64,000 bases of DNA from assembly GCF_010731295.1 (NCBI RefSeq), contig NZ_AP022579.1, forward strand, positions 248,001-312,000, given 5' to 3'. This document shows, in pieces, positions 37,496-48,000 of the stretch. The notes below the pieces were generated by a model. The model saw nothing but the letters and a program-made list of their open reading frames with translations, did not search any database and had not been told where the DNA came from. Source of the stretch: Mycolicibacterium boenickei. Lineage in GTDB: Bacteria; Actinomycetota; Actinomycetes; Mycobacteriales; Mycobacteriaceae. How positions within the stretch are numbered: position 1 is the stretch's first letter; every line of letters begins with the position of its first letter. Made by a program: the position numbers and the translations under genes.

Positions 37496-38886
37496 AAGTT
37501 GATCATGTGGCCGGCCAGACCGTGGAAGCACTCCTGCAGCGCCTCTGACAGGGTCGGGTGGGTGTGCACGTTACGGGCCAACTCGTTGGCGGTCAGGTCC
37601 CACTTCTGGGCCAGGGTGAGCTCCGGAAGCAGCTCGGACACGTCCGGGCCGATCAGGTGCCCGCCGATCAGTTCGAGGTGTTTCTTGTCGGCGATCAGCT
37701 TCACGAAACCGGTCGGGTCGGCCAGGCCGTGGGCCTTGCCGTTGGCGGTGAACGGGAACTTGGCGACGACCACGTCGTACCCCTCGGCCTTGGCCTGCTC
37801 CTCGGTGAGCCCGAAGCTGGCCACCTGAGGCTGGCAGAACGTGGCGCGCGGCATCATGCGGTAGTCGCCGAGTGCGAGAGTCTCTGCGCCGCCGATGGTT
37901 TCAGCGGCCACGACGGCCTGGGCCTCTGCGACGTGGGCGAGCTGCAGCTTGCTGGTGACGTCGCCGATGGCGTAGATGCCCGGCACATTGGTGCGCATGT
38001 ACTCGTCGATGGCGATGGCGCCGCGGTCGGTGAGCGCCACGCCCGCGGCTTCGAGGCCGTAGCCCTCGATGTTGGGCGCGAAGCCGATGGCCTGCAGCAC
38101 CTTGTCGGCCTTGAGTTCCTCGGTGTTGCCGTCCTTGCTCACGGTCACCTTCACCGTCGAGCCATCATCGGCAATCGCCTCGACCTTGGTGCCGGTGAGG
38201 ATCTTGACGCCCAGCTTCTTGTACTGCTTCTCGATCTCCTTGGAGACCTCGGCGTCCTCGTTGGGCAGCGCGCGCGGGAGGAACTCGACGATGGTGACGT
38301 CGACGCCGTAGTTCTTCAGCACGTAGGCGAACTCCATGCCGATCGCGCCTGCGCCGGCGATGATGATCGAGCCGGGCAGGTCGCGCGAGAGGATCTGGGT
38401 TTCGTAGGTGACCACGTTGTCGGACAGCGCGGTGCCCGGCACCAGGCGCGTCGACGACCCGGTGGCGATGATCGCGTTGTCGAAGGTGAGCTCTTCGGTG
38501 CCACCCTCGTTCAGCTTCACCGACATCGACTTGGGACCGGTGAAGGTGCCGTAGCCGTGAACCTCGGTGATCTTGTTCTTCTTCATCAGGAAGTGCACGC
38601 CGGCGACGCGGCCGTCGGCGACCTTGCGGCTGCGGTCGAAGGCGGCACCGTAATCGAAGGTGGCCTCACCGCTGATGCCGAAGGTCTTGGCTTCCTTGTT
38701 GAAGATGTGCGCGAGTTCCGCGTTGCGCAGAAGCGCCTTGGACGGGATACACCCGACATTGAGGCACACGCCGCCCCAGTATTTGGGTTCGACAATTGCG
38801 GTGTTCAGCCCCAGTTGGGCGGCACGAATGGCCGCGACGTATCCACCGGGACCAGCTCCGAGAACGACGACGTCAAAGTGGGTCAC
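37492..38886 (-). CDS. lpdC: Dihydrolipoamide dehydrogenase
   Basis: 464 residues, exactly the length of mycobacterial LpdC. FAD-binding [20 protein letters not shown], redox-active disulphide in [18 protein letters not shown]-binding [17 protein letters not shown] and the catalytic HTHPTLSE near the C-terminus are all present. It is the shared E3 of pyruvate and 2-oxo-acid dehydrogenase complexes and, in mycobacteria, part of a peroxidase system with AhpD. The small membrane protein gene is coupled downstream. Confidence 0.97.
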   Translation of the reverse strand: MTHFDVVVLGAGPGGYVAAIRAAQLGLNTAIVEPKYWGGVCLNVGCIPSKALLRNAELAHIFNKEAKTFGISGEATFDYGAAFDRSRKVADGRVAGVHFLMKKNKITEVHGYGTFTGPKSMSVKLNEGGTEELTFDNAIIATGSSTRLVPGTALSDNVVTYETQILSRDLPGSIIIAGAGAIGMEFAYVLKNYGVDVTIVEFLPRALPNEDAEVSKEIEKQYKKLGVKILTGTKVEAIADDGSTVKVTVSKDGNTEELKADKVLQAIGFAPNIEGYGLEAAGVALTDRGAIAIDEYMRTNVPGIYAIGDVTSKLQLAHVAEAQAVVAAETIGGAETLALGDYRMMPRATFCQPQVASFGLTEEQAKAEGYDVVVAKFPFTANGKAHGLADPTGFVKLIADKKHLELIGGHLIGPDVSELLPELTLAQKWDLTANELARNVHTHPTLSEALQECFHGLAGHMINF

Positions 38887-38916
38887 GACCCCACCCTAGT
38901 GGGCGGCGCAATGGTC

Positions 38917-39426
38917 CTACCGGGCGATCCAGCCGAACACGTAGGCGCCGTAGAAAACCGCCGCGGCGGCCATCGCGGCCAGCGGCGCCGACATCAGGGC
39001 GATGGCCAGGGCCGATACCAGGGGTTTGCGTTGGGCCGTCGACGCCACCAGGGCCCCGACCGTGGTGACGACGACATAGGCGAGCGCGGCGAACACCGGC
39101 CACGTCTTGTCGGCTGCCTGATACCAGTAGTAATACAGGCCTGCCCCTGCCGCGGCGGAGACGAACCACACACCGGCCAGCACGCCGACGAACGTCCACC
39201 ACTTCACCGACAGGTAGGACCCCTCCACCACGATGGGCGGGACCGGGGCGGGCAGCGGCGCCGAGGGGGCATCGTCGGAGGCCGTCTCGTCGGGGGTCAT
39301 GTCCTCCGCGGACGGTGCCTCGGCCGACAACCCCGCGGCCGAGAGCTCCTCGTCGAGGGCCTCGTTCTCGCCCGTATCGAACAACGGGGTGAAGTCCGCG
39401 GTGGATGTGTCGAGGTTCTCAGCCAT
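38917..39426 (-). CDS. Membrane protein with acidic N-terminal domain (Rv0461-like)
   Basis: 169 residues. About 60 acidic/Ala/Pro-rich residues (LSAAGLSAEAPSAEDMTPDE) are followed by three to four membrane segments (WWTFVGVLAGVWFVSAAAG, WPVFAALAYVVVTTVGALVA, LVSALAIALMSAPLAAMAAA). ATG 39426 has AGGTGG six bases upstream and overlaps the upstream gene by eight bases. Function unknown; the pair is conserved next to lpd in M. tuberculosis. Confidence 0.8.
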   Translation of the reverse strand: MAENLDTSTADFTPLFDTGENEALDEELSAAGLSAEAPSAEDMTPDETASDDAPSAPLPAPVPPIVVEGSYLSVKWWTFVGVLAGVWFVSAAAGAGLYYYWYQAADKTWPVFAALAYVVVTTVGALVASTAQRKPLVSALAIALMSAPLAAMAAAAVFYGAYVFGWIAR

Positions 39427-39697
39427 GCGATGCCACCTGGATGATCGCCAGGGCACCGAACCAGCCGGGTGCGATGGCCAGGACACATGCGCCGAGCGTG
39501 GTGACCCACCGTCGCCCCGAGATCAGGACCATCACGATTCCGAGAACGCCGGGTACCCCGAGGACGAGCGCGATCACCACATCGGGCCGGACGGTGGCCG
39601 TGACCAGCAGTGTCGTGGCGATACCTGCCAGCAGCCCGACCGCTACGCCGACCAACATCGCGCTGGTCAGCAGCCACGCCCGTGGCAGCGGAATCAC
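39419..39697 (-). CDS. Small hydrophobic membrane protein (Rv0460-like)
   Basis: 92 residues, nearly all membrane-embedded: AWLLTSAMLVGVAVGLLAGI, VVIALVLGVPGVLGIVMVLI and WVTTLGACVLAIAPGWFGAL. GTG 39697 lies six bases after TATCGT (39704-39709, minus strand), a leaderless arrangement. Its stop lies inside the start of the next membrane gene, so both are made together. Confidence 0.75.
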   Translation of the reverse strand: MIPLPRAWLLTSAMLVGVAVGLLAGIATTLLVTATVRPDVVIALVLGVPGVLGIVMVLISGRRWVTTLGACVLAIAPGWFGALAIIQVASHG

Positions 39698-39703
39698 CCT
39701 TCG

Positions 39704-39709
39704 ACGATA
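39704..39709 (-). promoter_or_regulatory. Minus-10 hexamer TATCGT, leaderless start of the membrane pair
   Basis: Minus-strand TATCGT ends six bases before GTG 39697. It lies in the short gap after the DUF779 stop. Confidence 0.45.
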
Positions 39710-39732
39710 ACGCCGCGACCCGTGAGCGCCCG

Positions 39733-40227
39733 CTACATCCGCGCGGCGCGTCCTCCTGGGATCGGGCAGGCGTCGGCTGCTTCGTCGACGATGTGGCTGC
39801 CGGTGTCGGCCGGTCGGGCGCCTGCGCTGTACTGCGCTCCGGTCACCGGGGGTTGATCGGCCAGCTGCTCGTTCTCGGAGTCGGTGAAGGCGCGGCCCCG
39901 GGACAGAAACCGCATCCCTTCGGGGGCTTCCAGGCTGAAACCACCGCCGCGGCCGGGGACGACGTCGATCACCAGTTGGGTGTGCTTCCACGCCTCGAAC
40001 TGCGGGCCGGAGATCCACACCGGCACGCCGTCCCCGACGTCGAGGATGGCCAGCAGGATGTCGCGGTCACCGACGATGAACTCCCCGTCGGGGTAACACA
40101 TCGGCGACGACCCGTCGCAGCAGCCGCCGGACTGGTGGAACATCAGCGACCCGTGACGCTGCTGGAGCCGCGCCAGCAGTTCGGCGGCGGCCGCGGTGAT
40201 CAGGGCCCGCGCCGGTGCCTGCCCCAT
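39733..40227 (-). CDS. DUF779 protein without its usual aldehyde dehydrogenase partner
   Basis: 164 residues. DUF779 signature FHQSGGCCDGSSPMCYPDGE, then PVWISGPQFEAWKHTQLVID. In M. tuberculosis and many actinobacteria this gene follows an aldehyde dehydrogenase (Rv0458-Rv0459). Here the upstream neighbour is the divergent S9 peptidase and no dehydrogenase lies beside it; the only one in the window is at 51756-53285. The Cys-rich stretch suggests metal binding. Function unknown. Confidence 0.85.
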   Translation of the reverse strand: MGQAPARALITAAAAELLARLQQRHGSLMFHQSGGCCDGSSPMCYPDGEFIVGDRDILLAILDVGDGVPVWISGPQFEAWKHTQLVIDVVPGRGGGFSLEAPEGMRFLSRGRAFTDSENEQLADQPPVTGAQYSAGARPADTGSHIVDEAADACPIPGGRAARM

Positions 40228-40291
40228 CGGGTCCTCGCTTCCGTCGGCGGTGTTGTCCAGCTCACATTACGCGCGCGGTCACAATGGACGG

Positions 40292-42292
40292 GTGGCAGCG
40301 GACCCTTACCTGTGGCTTGAGGACATCACCGGCGACGACGCGTTGGCGTGGGTGCGGGCGCACAACGAGCCCACGATCGCCGAGCTGAGCGGTGACCGTT
40401 TCGAGGCGATGCAATCCGAGGTGTTGGAGATCCTCGACACCGATGCGCGGATCCCGTACCCGGGCCGGCGCGGCGAGTATCTGTACAACTTCTGGCGCGA
40501 CGAGGCGAATCCGCGCGGCCTGTGGCGGCGCACCACGCTGGACAGCTACCGCACCGACGATCCGGACTGGGACGTCATCCTGGATCTGGACGAGCTGGCC
40601 CGCTCCGAGGACGAGAACTGGGTGTGGTCCGGGCCCGAGGTGATCGAGCCCGATCACACGCTGGCCATGATCAGCCTGTCCCGGGGCGGCGCCGACGCCA
40701 CCGTGGTGCGCGAGTTCGACATGCGGACACGGCAATTCGTGCCCGACGGGTTCGAGCTGGCGGAGGCCAAGTCCTCGGTGTCCTGGGAGGACGAGGACAC
40801 CCTGCTGGTGTGCACCGACTTCGGTGCGGGTTCGATGACCGAGTCCGGCTATCCGCGGATTGCCAAGCGCTGGCGCCGCGGCCAGCCGCTGGCCGAGGCC
40901 GAGACTGTCTACGAGGCCGAACCGACGGACGTCCGTGTGATCGCCTCGATCGACCGGACCCCGGGCTTCGAGCACACCCGGTTGGGCCGCTACACCGACT
41001 TCTACCACCGCATCCGGTACGAGCTGCGCGACGGCGAGCTGATCGAACTCAAGGTCCCGACCGACTCGTCGTTGTCGCTGCACCGCGAGTGGCTGCTGAT
41101 CTCATTGCGTTCCGATTGGCAGGTGGGTGACGTCACCTACCCGGCCGGGGCACTGCTGGGCACCAAGTTCGACGATTTTCTCTCCGGCACAGCCGATCTC
41201 GCGATGATCTACGAGCCCGACGAGCACAGCAGCCTGTCGAGTGTGCAGTGGACCAGAGACAAGCTGGTCCTGATCACGTTGCGCGATGTCGCCAGCCACG
41301 TCGAGATCGTCACTCCGGGGACGTGGGAGCACCGGGACGCACCGGACATTCCGCCTGCGACGGACACCATCGTGGTCGACATCGATCACGAAGGTGACGA
41401 GGTCTTCTACAACTCAAGCGGATTCACCACCCCGTCCCGTCTGCTGTACGGCACCGCCGGGGGCCCGCTGGTCGAGGTGAAGTCGGCACCCGCGTTCTAC
41501 GACGCCGACGGCATCCGCGTCGAGCAGTTCTTCGCCACGTCCAAGGACGGCACCAAGGTCCCGTATTTCGTGGTCGGGCGCCGTGACGAGCCGAGCCCCA
41601 CGCACCTCTACGGCTATGGCGGATTCCAGAATTCGTTGACCCCCGGCTATATCGGCGGCGCCGGGCGCGCCTGGTTGTCCCGCGGCGGGACGTACGTGCA
41701 GGCCAACATCCGCGGCGGCGGCGAGTACGGCCCGGGCTGGCACAAGCAGGCCATGCGGGAGAACCGCCATCTGGTCTACGAGGATTTCGCCGCGGTCGCC
41801 GCCGATCTGGTGCGCCGCGGCATCACCACCGTCGAGCAGCTCGGCGCGTCCGGCGGGAGCAACGGCGGGCTGCTGATGGGGGTGATGCTGACCCACTATC
41901 CGGAGCTGTTCGGCGCGCTGGTGTGCAGCGTGCCGCTGCTGGACATGAAGCGGTTCCACCTGCTGCTGGCGGGCGCGTCGTGGGTGGCCGAGTACGGCAA
42001 CCCCGACGACCCGGCCGACTGGGAGTTCATGTCGAAATATTCGCCGTACCAGAATATTTCGGCGACGGCGAAGTACCCGCCGATCCTGATCACCACCTCG
42101 ACGCGCGATGACCGGGTGCATCCCGGACACGCCAGGAAGATGACGGCGGCCCTGGAGGCGGCCGGGCACCGGGTGCTGTACTACGAGAACATCGAAGGTG
42201 GCCACGGCGGGGCGGCCGACAACAAGCAGGCGGCGTTCAAGGCGGCGCTGACCTACGAGTTCCTCTGGCAGACGCTCGGGGACCGGGCCTAG
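40292..42292 (+). CDS. Prolyl oligopeptidase-family (S9A) serine peptidase
   Basis: 666 residues, no signal peptide, so cytoplasmic. An N-terminal beta-propeller (about 60-390) and a C-terminal alpha/beta-hydrolase domain can be traced. The nucleophile is in GASGGSNGGLLMGVML, the acid in TSTRDDRVHPGHARK and the His in NIEGGHGGAADNK. Cleaves short peptides after proline or similar residues. GTG 40292 lies six bases after CACAAT, a weak minus-10. Ortholog position Rv0457c. Confidence 0.92.
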   Translation: MAADPYLWLEDITGDDALAWVRAHNEPTIAELSGDRFEAMQSEVLEILDTDARIPYPGRRGEYLYNFWRDEANPRGLWRRTTLDSYRTDDPDWDVILDLDELARSEDENWVWSGPEVIEPDHTLAMISLSRGGADATVVREFDMRTRQFVPDGFELAEAKSSVSWEDEDTLLVCTDFGAGSMTESGYPRIAKRWRRGQPLAEAETVYEAEPTDVRVIASIDRTPGFEHTRLGRYTDFYHRIRYELRDGELIELKVPTDSSLSLHREWLLISLRSDWQVGDVTYPAGALLGTKFDDFLSGTADLAMIYEPDEHSSLSSVQWTRDKLVLITLRDVASHVEIVTPGTWEHRDAPDIPPATDTIVVDIDHEGDEVFYNSSGFTTPSRLLYGTAGGPLVEVKSAPAFYDADGIRVEQFFATSKDGTKVPYFVVGRRDEPSPTHLYGYGGFQNSLTPGYIGGAGRAWLSRGGTYVQANIRGGGEYGPGWHKQAMRENRHLVYEDFAAVAADLVRRGITTVEQLGASGGSNGGLLMGVMLTHYPELFGALVCSVPLLDMKRFHLLLAGASWVAEYGNPDDPADWEFMSKYSPYQNISATAKYPPILITTSTRDDRVHPGHARKMTAALEAAGHRVLYYENIEGGHGGAADNKQAAFKAALTYEFLWQTLGDRA

Positions 42293-42425
42293 CGACGCGG
42301 CGCGGGCTCGGTGTCGGCCGTCGCTTTCCACCTCAGGGCTGTTGATCGGCTGTCAGAACCGCCCGGATGTAGAAAACGACGCAGGGCCTAACCGCGCCCG
42401 TGGGAACGCGTCCGGAATTGAGCCG

Positions 42426-43928
42426 TCAGACCGCCACCTCGACCGGCTCTTCGATGTCCTCGCGCACCGGTTGCCTCCCTCGCGCGAGCAACGAATGCGA
42501 CCGTCCATAGGCGAGGTACACGACCGCACCGATCCCCATCCAGATCACAAAGCGCAGCCAGGTCTCGACTTCGAGGTTGAGCATCAGCCACAGGCAGGAG
42601 CCCGCGGCCAGGATCGGGATCAGCGGGACGAACGGGACGCGGAAACCGCGCTTCAGGTCGGGCCGGGTCCGGCGCAGGATCGGGACCCCGACCGCCACCA
42701 GCACGAACGCCACCAGGGTGCCGATGTTGACCATCCCGGCGAGCGTGCCGAAGTCGACGAACGCCGCGAGTCCCGCGCAGACCGCGCCGACGACGACCGT
42801 GAGCCGCACGGGTGTGCCCCGCTTCCCGGTGTGCGCGAGGCCGCGGGGAATCAGGCCGTCGCGGGCCATCGCGAACAGCACGCGGGTCTGGCCGAGGAAC
42901 ATCACCATCACCACGGTGGACAGGCCGGCCAGCGCCCCGATGGCGATGATGTTCTTCACCCAGGTGGCGCCGTGTAGAGCGAACGCCGTTGCCAGGGTGA
43001 CATTTTCGCCCTGCAGCTGGGTGTAGTGCACCATGCCGGTGAGCACGATCGAGACCGCCACGTAGCACACGGTGACGATGGCCAGCGACGCGAAGATGCC
43101 GCGCGGAACGTCGCGCTGCGGGTTGCGGGTCTCTTCGGCGGCGGTGGCCACCACGTCGAAGCCGACGAACGCGAAGAACGCGATGCTGGCCGCCGACAGC
43201 AGGCCGAGCCACCCGAAGCTCGTGCCACCGGATCCGGTGAGCCAGGCGAGCATCGACTGGTGTACGCCGTCGGCCTTTGCCGATGGCTCCGACGGGGGGA
43301 TGAACGGTGTCAGGTTGGACGCCTTGAAGTAGGTGGCCCCGACGATCAGGATCAGCAGGATCACCCCGAGCTTGATCGCCACCGCGACGGCGGATACCCG
43401 CGACGACAGCTTGGTTCCGGTCGCGAGCAGGAACCCGACGATCGCGATGATCGCCACCGCACCCCAGTCGAACGTGACCGACCCGAGGTGCACGACCGGC
43501 GTCAGTCCACCGAGCACTTCGCCCAGGTATTGCGACCAGCCTTTGGCGACAACGGAAACCGCGAGCGCGAACTCGAGGATCAGGTCCCAGCCGATGATCC
43601 AGGCGATCGCCTCACCGAAGGTGGCGTACGCGAACGTGTAGGCGCTGCCCGCGACGGGGACGGTGGAGGCGAACTCGGCGTAGCAGAGCGCGGTCAGCCC
43701 GCACGCGATCGCCGCGATGACGAAGGCCAGCGACACCGATGGCCCCGCCATGGTGCCCGCGGTCCGCGCGGTCAGGGTGAAGATGCCGGCGCCGATGACG
43801 ACCGCGACACCGAACACGGTGAGATCCCGTGCCGTCAGGTCCCTGCGCAGCTTCGAGTCCGGCTCGTCGGTGTCCCGGATCGACTGCTCGACCGATTTGG
43901 TGCGGAACATCCCGCCGCCGGCCGACAT
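42426..43928 (-). CDS. APC-family amino acid permease (CAT-like)
   Basis: 500 residues with about 12 to 14 membrane helices. The APC signature is LRRDLTARDLTVFGVAVVIG then AGIFTLTARTAGTMAGPSVS; AFFAFVGFDVVATAAEETRN is typical of cationic amino acid transporters. ATG 43928 overlaps the dehydrogenase stop as TGATG, so it is translationally coupled. Its place behind an amino acid dehydrogenase and the indolepyruvate oxidoreductase suggests uptake of the amino acid that these enzymes break down; the actual substrate is not readable. Confidence 0.9.
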   Translation of the reverse strand: MSAGGGMFRTKSVEQSIRDTDEPDSKLRRDLTARDLTVFGVAVVIGAGIFTLTARTAGTMAGPSVSLAFVIAAIACGLTALCYAEFASTVPVAGSAYTFAYATFGEAIAWIIGWDLILEFALAVSVVAKGWSQYLGEVLGGLTPVVHLGSVTFDWGAVAIIAIVGFLLATGTKLSSRVSAVAVAIKLGVILLILIVGATYFKASNLTPFIPPSEPSAKADGVHQSMLAWLTGSGGTSFGWLGLLSAASIAFFAFVGFDVVATAAEETRNPQRDVPRGIFASLAIVTVCYVAVSIVLTGMVHYTQLQGENVTLATAFALHGATWVKNIIAIGALAGLSTVVMVMFLGQTRVLFAMARDGLIPRGLAHTGKRGTPVRLTVVVGAVCAGLAAFVDFGTLAGMVNIGTLVAFVLVAVGVPILRRTRPDLKRGFRVPFVPLIPILAAGSCLWLMLNLEVETWLRFVIWMGIGAVVYLAYGRSHSLLARGRQPVREDIEEPVEVAV

Positions 43929-44998
43929 CAGATGGCCCCGTCGAGTCGCCGCTCGGCGAACAGGTTCGCCGCCGCGCCGGTGCCGATGCCCGCATCGCGG
44001 GCCGCGGCGATGATCTCGCGGCACCGGTCGAAGATGCGGGTCACGTCGGCCTCGACGGCCGCCCGGTCCGCACCCTGCAGTTCGCCACCGACCTGGATGA
44101 GGCCACCGGCGTTGGCCACGAAGTCGGGCACCCAGGTGATCCCGCGCCGGCCGAGCGTCAGCTCCACATCGGGGGTCGCGAGCTGGTTGTTGGCCGCCCC
44201 GCAGATCAGCTTGGCCTCGATGGCTTCGGCGCTGGCCGGGGTCAGGGTCGCGCCGAGGGCGCACGGGGCGTAGACATCGACCGGGGCGGTGGCGACCGAA
44301 CTCAACAGCCGCACCGACGGGTGGTCGATCGAAAGGCGTTGCAGCGCCGCGTCGTTCACATCGGTCGCGCACACCTCGGCGCCGTCGGCGAGCAGCATGG
44401 CGATCAGTTCGCGGCCGACCTTGCCGACGCCCTCGACGCCGACCGTCCGGCCTGCCAACGATGCTGTTCCCCAGACGGATTCGGCACCCGCACGCATGGC
44501 GTTGAACACACCGAGCGCGGTCAGCCGCGCGCTGTCGCCGGAGCCGCCCGCGGCCACGCTGCGGCCGGTCACGTGCGGGGTGTACTTGCCGATGACGTCC
44601 AGGTCGTCGGTGTTGGTGCCGACGTCGCCCGCGGTGAAATACCGGCCGCCGAGGCCGTTGACGAACCGCGCGTAAGCGGCGAACAACGCCTCGCTCTTGT
44701 CGGTCGCGGGGTCACCGATGATCACGGCCTTGCCGCCGCCGAGGTTCACTCCCGCCGCCGCGGCCTTGTACGACATGCCCCAGGACAGCCGGAGCACGTC
44801 TTCGAGCGCCTCGAATTCGTCGGCGTACGGGTACATCCGGGTGCCACCGAGGGCCGGGCCCAGTGCGGTCGAGTGGATGGCGATGATCGCCTTCAGGCCG
44901 GACTTGGCGTCCTCGCAGAACACGACCTGCTCATGGGCTCGTGAGCTCAACTCCTGCGAACGGCCGAATACTCCCGACGCGGTGTGCACAGCGGTCAC
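43928..44998 (-). CDS. Leucine/valine-type amino acid dehydrogenase (Glu/Leu/Phe/Val family)
   Basis: 356 residues. Oxidative deamination of an amino acid to a 2-oxo acid with NAD. ALGPALGGTRMYPYADE, the catalytic lysines in GMSYKAAAAGVNLGGGKAVI, and the Rossmann motif VGVEGVGKVGRELIAML are present. Length fits leucine/valine/phenylalanine dehydrogenases rather than glutamate dehydrogenase. AAAGGAA lies seven bases before GTG 44998. With the adjacent indolepyruvate oxidoreductase it would feed amino acid carbon into acyl-CoA. Confidence 0.9.
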   Translation of the reverse strand: MTAVHTASGVFGRSQELSSRAHEQVVFCEDAKSGLKAIIAIHSTALGPALGGTRMYPYADEFEALEDVLRLSWGMSYKAAAAGVNLGGGKAVIIGDPATDKSEALFAAYARFVNGLGGRYFTAGDVGTNTDDLDVIGKYTPHVTGRSVAAGGSGDSARLTALGVFNAMRAGAESVWGTASLAGRTVGVEGVGKVGRELIAMLLADGAEVCATDVNDAALQRLSIDHPSVRLLSSVATAPVDVYAPCALGATLTPASAEAIEAKLICGAANNQLATPDVELTLGRRGITWVPDFVANAGGLIQVGGELQGADRAAVEADVTRIFDRCREIIAAARDAGIGTGAAANLFAERRLDGAI

Positions 44999-45016
44999 TA
45001 CGGTTCCTTTCAGATA

Positions 45017-45063
45017 GCCGCATGTTCGGCGGCATGGGTTGGGCTGCCGCATGTTCGGCGGCA
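45017..45063. repeat. Two 18-bp direct repeats between the oxidoreductase and dehydrogenase genes
   Basis: GCCGCATGTTCGGCGGCA occurs at 45017-45034 and again at 45046-45063. Each copy is itself a small GCCGC/GCGGC hairpin. They occupy most of the 85-base spacer between the two genes. They could be an RNA processing site, an attenuator or a regulator-binding pair. Confidence 0.7.
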
Positions 45064-45083
45064 GCAGACTCAGCGGTGGCCGG

Positions 45084-48000
45084 TCAGGCCGTGATGCCGA
45101 GGTCGCGCAGGCGGGCCCGGTACAGCTCGACGTTGCCGAGTTTGACGTCCTCGTAGCCCCGCACCAGATCGGGCAGTCCGGCTGCCTCGACCGCGTGTGC
45201 GTAGTTGTCGGCGCTCAGTTCGGCCGCCAGCCGGCACACCATGTCGGTGTAGTGAGCCAGCAGTTCCCGCTCCACCTTTCGGACGTGGGCATAGCCGAAC
45301 GGGTCGAGCTTGGTGCCGCGCAGCACCTTGCCCTTGGCGAGCAGCTTCAGCGCCGCATGCGATTTCGGGCCGAACCCGACCTTCTTCGCGCGGCCCATCG
45401 CCCGCAGCACCGGCGGATGCAGCCGGTAGGTGAGCTTTTCGCCGCCGGGCACCTGCGCCTGCACGTCGGCCAGGAAGGCCGGATCGACCAGCAGCCGCGC
45501 GACTTCGTACTCGTCCTTGTAGGCGGTGAACTTGTGCAGGCCTCGCGCCACGGCCTCGCTGAACGCGGTGTTCTCGGTGATCGCACGCTCCGCCTGCCAC
45601 ACCGCATGGACCGTATCCACATAGCGCCGGGCCACTTTCGCGTTCTGGTAGCGGACCAGCTCACCGGTCCGAAGCTCGACCAGCCTGCGGACTTCGCCGT
45701 CGAACGTGGTGCCGGCCAGCAGCTCCCGGTCCACGACCGTCGGCGCGGGCTGCGGGCCTGCCGCCGACACCGCCGCGGCGAAGGCGGCCGGATCGGCGAC
45801 CGCGACGCGACCCCAGCGGAAGGCCGCGACGTTGGCCGCGACCGCGACCCCGTTGATGCCGATGGCCTCTTCGATGCTGGCCTCGGGCAGGCGCAGCCCG
45901 CCGTTCTGGAATGCGGCGCCGACGACGAGGAAGTTGGCCGCGGCGGTGTTGCCGAACAACGCCTGGGCTGCGGCGAGCGCGTCGAAGTGGGTCAGCGTCC
46001 GGGTGGTCGCCGTGAGCCGATCGAGCAACGACTGGGCGTCCGGGTAGGCAACGGACTTGTCGTACACCATGTCCCCGGTCGGGGTCTGGCTCGTCGAGGC
46101 CACGGCGACGGTGCGCGCGGGACTGCCGTAGGACAGGTTCTTGGTGTCGGTCGCGGTCAGCAGGTCGATCGCGATGACACAGTCGGCGCTGCCGGGCGTC
46201 AGCCGGTTGGAGGGCTCCAGTTCGGTGGTCGAGAACCGCAGGTGCGACACCACTGGCCCGGCCTTCTGGCTCAGCCCGATCTGGTCGAGGCTTTCGACCG
46301 CGTACCCCGCGCGCAGCGCGGCGGTGGCCAGAACCTGGTTGACCGTCACGATCCCGGTCCCGCCGATGCCGGCCAGCAGGACGTTCTGGGTGCCCGTGGG
46401 CGCGGCAAAGCCCGGATCGGCGACGCGCGGCGGCTCCACGGCCCTGTGGCGTCGGGAGGCCTTGCGTCGCTTCGTGTCCGGTGTCAGTTCGACCGTCGCG
46501 AAGGACGGGCAGTCACCGTCCAGGCAGCTGTAGTCGGTGTTGCACGAGGTCTGGTCGATGCGGGTCTTGCGCCCGAACTCGGTGTCGACCGGCTGCACGG
46601 ACAGGCAGTTCGACTTGGTGCCGCAGTCGCCGCAGCCTTCGCAGACCGCCTCGTTGATGACGACGCGGGTGTTGCGGGTGGGCAGGGTTCCGCGCTTGCG
46701 CTGGCGACGCGCGTCGGCGGCGCAGTGCTGGTCGTAGATGAGCACGGTCACGCCGGGGATCTCGCGCAGCAGCTTCTGCGCTTCGTCGAGCCGGTCGCGG
46801 TGCCACAGCAGCGTGCCTTTCGCGAGGGCTTTCCTGTTGTGCCGCTTGGGTTCGTCGGCGCAGACGATGATCTGCTTGACGCCTTCGGTGCTGAGCTTGT
46901 GGGTGAGCTTCGCGACACCCAACCCGCCCTCGACGTCCTGCGCGCCGGTCATCGCGACGACTTCGTTGTAGAGCAGCTTGTAGGTGATGTTCACCCCCGC
47001 CGCGATGCAGGCCTGCACCGCGAGCTGCCCGGAGTGGAAGAAGGTTCCGTCGCCCACGTTCTGGAACAGATGCGGGACATCGGTGAACGGCGCCTGCCCG
47101 ATCCACTGGCTGCCCTCGCCGCCCATCTGGGTCAGCCCGACCACCGCGCTGTCACTGCGGCCGGACATCGTGACCAGGGTGTGGCAGCCGATCCCGCCGC
47201 CACCGATCGAGCCGTCGGGAATCGCCGTGGAGCGGTTGTGCGGGCAGCCGCTGCAGAAGTAGGCGGTTCGCTTGGCGGACAGCACTTCCAGTGACAGCGC
47301 GGGCGGTGGCGTCCGCTTGAGCTCGACCCGGTCGCGCAACACGCGGCGAAGCGGCGCCAGCAATCGGCCGGCAGTCAGCTCTCCGCCGACCGGGAACAGT
47401 GGGGCGCCCGCGGCGTCATATTTGCCGACGATCTGCGGGGCATCGGCTGAGCCGTAGAGGATCTCGCGGATCTGGGTCTCGATGAACGCGGTCTTGTCCT
47501 CGACCACGATCACCTGCTCGAGTCCGCGGGCGAACTCAAGTACCGACCGCCGGCCGACGGGGTAGGGCATCCCGATGCGAAGCAGGCGGATTCCGGCCCG
47601 GTGCAACGCCGCGTCGTCGACGCCGAGGTCGAGCAGTGTCTGACGCACTGCGTCGAACGTCGTGCCGGTGGCGGCGATGCCGACCTTGGCGCGGACCGGG
47701 TCCACCTCGAGAACGTCGAGGGAGTTCACGTCACCGAAGGCGCGCACGGTTTCCCAGCGCGGCCCGTAGAGGTCGGCTTCGGCGAGCAGGCTGTCCGCCG
47801 GCGCGGCCATCGGGCGTTGACGGTAGCTGAACGGTTTTCCGTCCCAGGTGATTTCGGGAACCGCGATCGCGAGGTCGGCCACGTCGGCGTCGACCGTCCA
47901 GGCGCCGTCGGCGACGTCGGCCACGATCTTCATCGCCACCACGCAACCCGACGCGCGCGACAGCGCGATCCCCCGCATGCCCATCGTGATGATCTCTTCG

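Noticed and set aside
37558..39444. A 628-codon plus-strand frame opposite lpd
   Set aside because: lpd is unmistakable on the other strand; the antisense frame has low-complexity composition.
45039..47294. A 751-codon plus-strand frame opposite the indolepyruvate oxidoreductase
   Set aside because: Antisense shadow of a gene with intact catalytic motifs.
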